NCBI GenBank assembly: GCA_900315565.1
Contig: OMZS01000004.1
Coordinates: 62,001-126,000, forward strand
Direction: 5' to 3'
Source of the DNA: an uncultured Prevotellaceae bacterium
Lineage (GTDB): Bacteria > Bacteroidota > Bacteroidia > Bacteroidales > Bacteroidaceae
Length of the DNA: 64,000 nt
A model generated the notes under the pieces. It was not told the origin of the DNA and did no database searches. It saw only the letters and a program-made list of their open reading frames with translations. The position numbers were made by a program, and so were the translations under genes. Shown here piece after piece: positions 61,775 through 64,000 of the stretch. Each line of letters opens with the position of its first letter. Positions within the stretch are counted from its first letter, which is position 1.

Positions 61775-64000
61775 ATGAAAAAAAGTTTGTTGATATTTCT
61801 GTTGTTGGTGTCAGTTCTATGTTCCAAAGCACAGACATTGACGGGAATGGTGGTTGACGAGAGTGGCTCGCCTGTCTCTTTTGCCACGGTAGCCTTATTA
61901 CAGTCGTCTGATTCTGCGTTTGTCAGTGGCGCGGTGACCGACGATGCGGGAAAGTTCGCCTTGGCGGCTGATCCGAGAGGCGGGTTGCTGAAGGTGAGTT
62001 GCGTGGGCTACGACACACAATACCGTGAACCGGCTGAGGGCATGACCGTCATTTTACAGCAGGCGGCAATAATGGTGGAGGGCGTTGTGGTGAAGGGTAG
62101 CCGTCCTGTCTATCACATGGATGAACGCGGCCTTGTGGCTCCGATAGAAAACACTGTTCTTAGTAAATTGGGTAATGGCATGGACGTGCTAAATCAGTTG
62201 CCTTTTGTCAAGGAGGAAGGCGACGGCGTGAGCATTATGGGGCAGCAGGGCGGCTTGCTGGTATATATCAACAAACGCAAAATGGAGGACTGGAACGAAC
62301 TGCGTCAGCTGTCGAGCTACGATATTAAGGCGGTTAGAATTGTTACTAACCCAGGATCAGAATACGGTGCCAACGTAGGTACGGTAATCCTAATCACCAC
62401 ACTTCGTCCCACAGGTGAGGGATTAGGCGGATATGCAATGGCAGAGGGCAGGCAGGCGAAGGATTTCAAAAGCACGGCACGTGTGAACCTGAACTACCGT
62501 CGGGGTGACACCGATGTGTTTGGCGGTGCCTACTTGATGAATAACGTTACAAGAGTGGGGCACGACGATCAACACAGGTTCCTGTACGAGCAGGAAACGT
62601 ATGAGACCTTGAGCAGCGGCCAACAGAAAACGAAATACTCATGGCTATGGATGAATGTGGGTATGAACCATCAGCCAGACGACAGGCAATATATCAGCCT
62701 TCAGTATAGTTTCGACACTTATTTAAGAAACAAGACACATCTGGACAGGGACAACATCTTTTCTGGCGGGGGAGAGAAAGAGGAATTCAAGTCGGCAACA
62801 GATTTCGACGAAACACAATTCCGGCATCGCCTGACGGCCTATTATTCCAACCAACTGAGCGAGAAGTGGAGTGTTGCCTTGGACGGCATTTGGGCACATT
62901 ATGGCTCGGGAGAAGATCAGGAAGAGCATGAAAACCGCTATGGCACACCGCAGCAGATACAGACAGAAAGCCGCTCAAGGACAGACATGTATGCCCTGAA
63001 GGGAGTGGCTACGGGCAAGATTCTTGCTGGTGAATTGAACTGGGGGGTGGAAGGTATCTGCACTAGCAGCAGACAGGACTATCAGGTGGTGCAACAGGCT
63101 GGTAATGGAATACCCGACAGCGACACTGAAGCAAGACAGAAGTCGGGAAGCCTTTTTGCAAGTTATCGGCGAAGCCTGGGAAACCTGTCAGGTGAAGTGG
63201 GTGTCAGATACGAGTATGTAGATTTCAGGTTCTACAATGCTGGTGTTCTTTCTGCTGATGACAGCCGAACATATCATCACCTATTCCCCAACCTCTCGCT
63301 GTCTTACCGAATAGGGCAGGTCGCGCTTACGGCGGGATACCGCGTCGGTGTGTCGCGCCCGAGCTACTATCTGATGAGAAGCGGCGTTTCCTTTGCTAAC
63401 AGTTTCCTCTATTATCAGGGAAATCCCAAACTACAACCTGAGTACACGCACAGATACTCTGTTTCGGCTGCCTGGCGCGACCTGCATCTGTCACTGAGCT
63501 ATTCACATTGTGTGGACAGGTGCGTCAACATGCTCTCGCTGTACGAAAACCAGCCTGTGGTGTTGAGTGGAAATCAGAATACCGATGCCGACTACCTTCG
63601 CTGCACCATGTCATGGTCGCCTACTTTTGGCTGTTGGAAGCCGTCGCTGTCGTTGTCTTTCGAAAAGCAGTATTTAGAGTTCTATGGGATTACCTATAAT
63701 CAGCCCGTCTTCTCGTACTCTTTCAAGAACGTGGTGACGCTGCCACATGACTGGCAGGTTGTGATTAACGCTGGGGGACATTCGCAGGGCCAAAGCAATA
63801 TCTATACAGCACGGGCGGCTCTGTTGTTTAGCTCTGAGGTCTATGCCAGTAAGAAAATCGGCAAATGGACATTACGCGTGGGTGTCTACGACTTGTTCCA
63901 CACCAGTAACGATGACGGCTATAACAGACAGGGCGACATCTACCAGAGGCACAAAGCCGATATCAACCAGCAATGTGTCTATGTGCGAGCAACTTACCGT
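61775..64000 (+). CDS. Outer-membrane beta-barrel protein (TonB-receptor-like), 3' end beyond the window
   Basis: At least 742 residues in frame to the right edge with no stop. Signal peptide (MKKSLLIFLLLVSVLCSKAQ). A carboxypeptidase-regulatory-like domain (about 21-95: LTGMVVDESGSPVSFATVAL, SGAVTDDAGKFALAA) comes first. A plug-like part with NPGSEYGANVGTVILITT (about 190-207), the usual sign of the OMP_b-brl_3 family, is next. The barrel follows, with many alternating strands and aromatic ends. The family imports or exports unknown substrates; several members respond to one-component regulators. It lies 39 bp after the thioredoxin-like gene. Confidence 0.87.
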   Translation, partial: MKKSLLIFLLLVSVLCSKAQTLTGMVVDESGSPVSFATVALLQSSDSAFVSGAVTDDAGKFALAADPRGGLLKVSCVGYDTQYREPAEGMTVILQQAAIMVEGVVVKGSRPVYHMDERGLVAPIENTVLSKLGNGMDVLNQLPFVKEEGDGVSIMGQQGGLLVYINKRKMEDWNELRQLSSYDIKAVRIVTNPGSEYGANVGTVILITTLRPTGEGLGGYAMAEGRQAKDFKSTARVNLNYRRGDTDVFGGAYLMNNVTRVGHDDQHRFLYEQETYETLSSGQQKTKYSWLWMNVGMNHQPDDRQYISLQYSFDTYLRNKTHLDRDNIFSGGGEKEEFKSATDFDETQFRHRLTAYYSNQLSEKWSVALDGIWAHYGSGEDQEEHENRYGTPQQIQTESRSRTDMYALKGVATGKILAGELNWGVEGICTSSRQDYQVVQQAGNGIPDSDTEARQKSGSLFASYRRSLGNLSGEVGVRYEYVDFRFYNAGVLSADDSRTYHHLFPNLSLSYRIGQVALTAGYRVGVSRPSYYLMRSGVSFANSFLYYQGNPKLQPEYTHRYSVSAAWRDLHLSLSYSHCVDRCVNMLSLYENQPVVLSGNQNTDADYLRCTMSWSPTFGCWKPSLSLSFEKQYLEFYGITYNQPVFSYSFKNVVTLPHDWQVVINAGGHSQGQSNIYTARAALLFSSEVYASKKIGKWTLRVGVYDLFHTSNDDGYNRQGDIYQRHKADINQQCVYVRATYR

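Overview
The window looks like chromosomal DNA from a Prevotella-like member of the Bacteroidales. The evidence is: promoters of the Bacteroidetes form (TTTG, about 19-21 bp, then TAnnTTTG) before many genes; numerous lipoproteins and tripartite efflux genes; the type IX secretion (T9SS) regulators PorX and PorW; secreted proteins ending in the short G-x-Y-I-x-N-G-K-K sorting tail; SPOR, GIN/DUF2807, DUF4831, DUF1599 and DoxX/BT_3928-type proteins; and a stand-alone AICAR formyltransferase. The species cannot be fixed from sequence reading alone.

Layout. 1-4.8 kb (minus): RND efflux operon (adaptor, pump, start of the outer-membrane channel). 5.5-7.1 kb (minus): a CCA-adding enzyme gene carrying two in-frame palindromic insertions. 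7.3-8.2 kb (minus): DUF3791-DUF3990-DUF3791 cassette. 8.4-14.3 kb (plus): a small lipoprotein, then a long structured leader and a Type III restriction-modification pair. 14.3-20.3 kb (plus): triple tandem promoter, then DUF1599, DoxX-type protein, tpiA, SPOR protein, folE, DUF4840 lipoprotein and tcdA. 20.3-27.9 kb (minus): aroA-porW-porX-tsaE cluster. 28.0 kb: tRNA-Pro(GGG) and a hipA remnant. 28.7-35.5 kb (plus): secreted protein, PEP/pyruvate-binding giant protein, GH20 hexosaminidase and a GIN-domain lipoprotein. 35.5-36.0 kb: a likely small RNA with operator-like palindromes, then dispersed repeats. 36.0-38.5 kb: truncated Na/Pi cotransporter, a 33-residue membrane protein and a T9SS-type cargo protein. 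38.8-42.9 kb (plus): GH43, aquaporin and a FucP-like sugar transporter. 43.0-44.3 kb (minus): cargo protein plus a 62-residue peptide gene. 44.9-57.0 kb: fba, DUF4831, nnr, patatin, DUF4160-DUF2442, hpt, adk, obg, pgeF and purH. 57.0-58.5 kb: small genes and an IS1380-type transposase remnant. 58.5-64 kb: TPR/HTH membrane regulator, thioredoxin-like protein and an outer-membrane beta-barrel protein cut by the window edge.

How the parts fit. PorX and PorW would support export of the two tail-bearing secreted proteins found 10-20 kb away. Purine and nucleotide genes (hpt, adk, purH) and glycan use (GH20, GH43, sugar transporter) are housekeeping or niche functions. The accessory flavour comes from the R-M system, two toxin-antitoxin-like cassettes, three gene remnants and an unusual density of inverted repeats.

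The most striking non-gene signals are palindromic elements that sit inside coding sequence (two in cca, one forming the C-terminus of pgeF), an alternative-pairing leader RNA before the Type III methylase, a short terminated RNA preceded by a perfect FNR-type box, and an intergenic repeat family built from AACGTCGTGAGTTA and AAATTCTCTAGANAATTT units.
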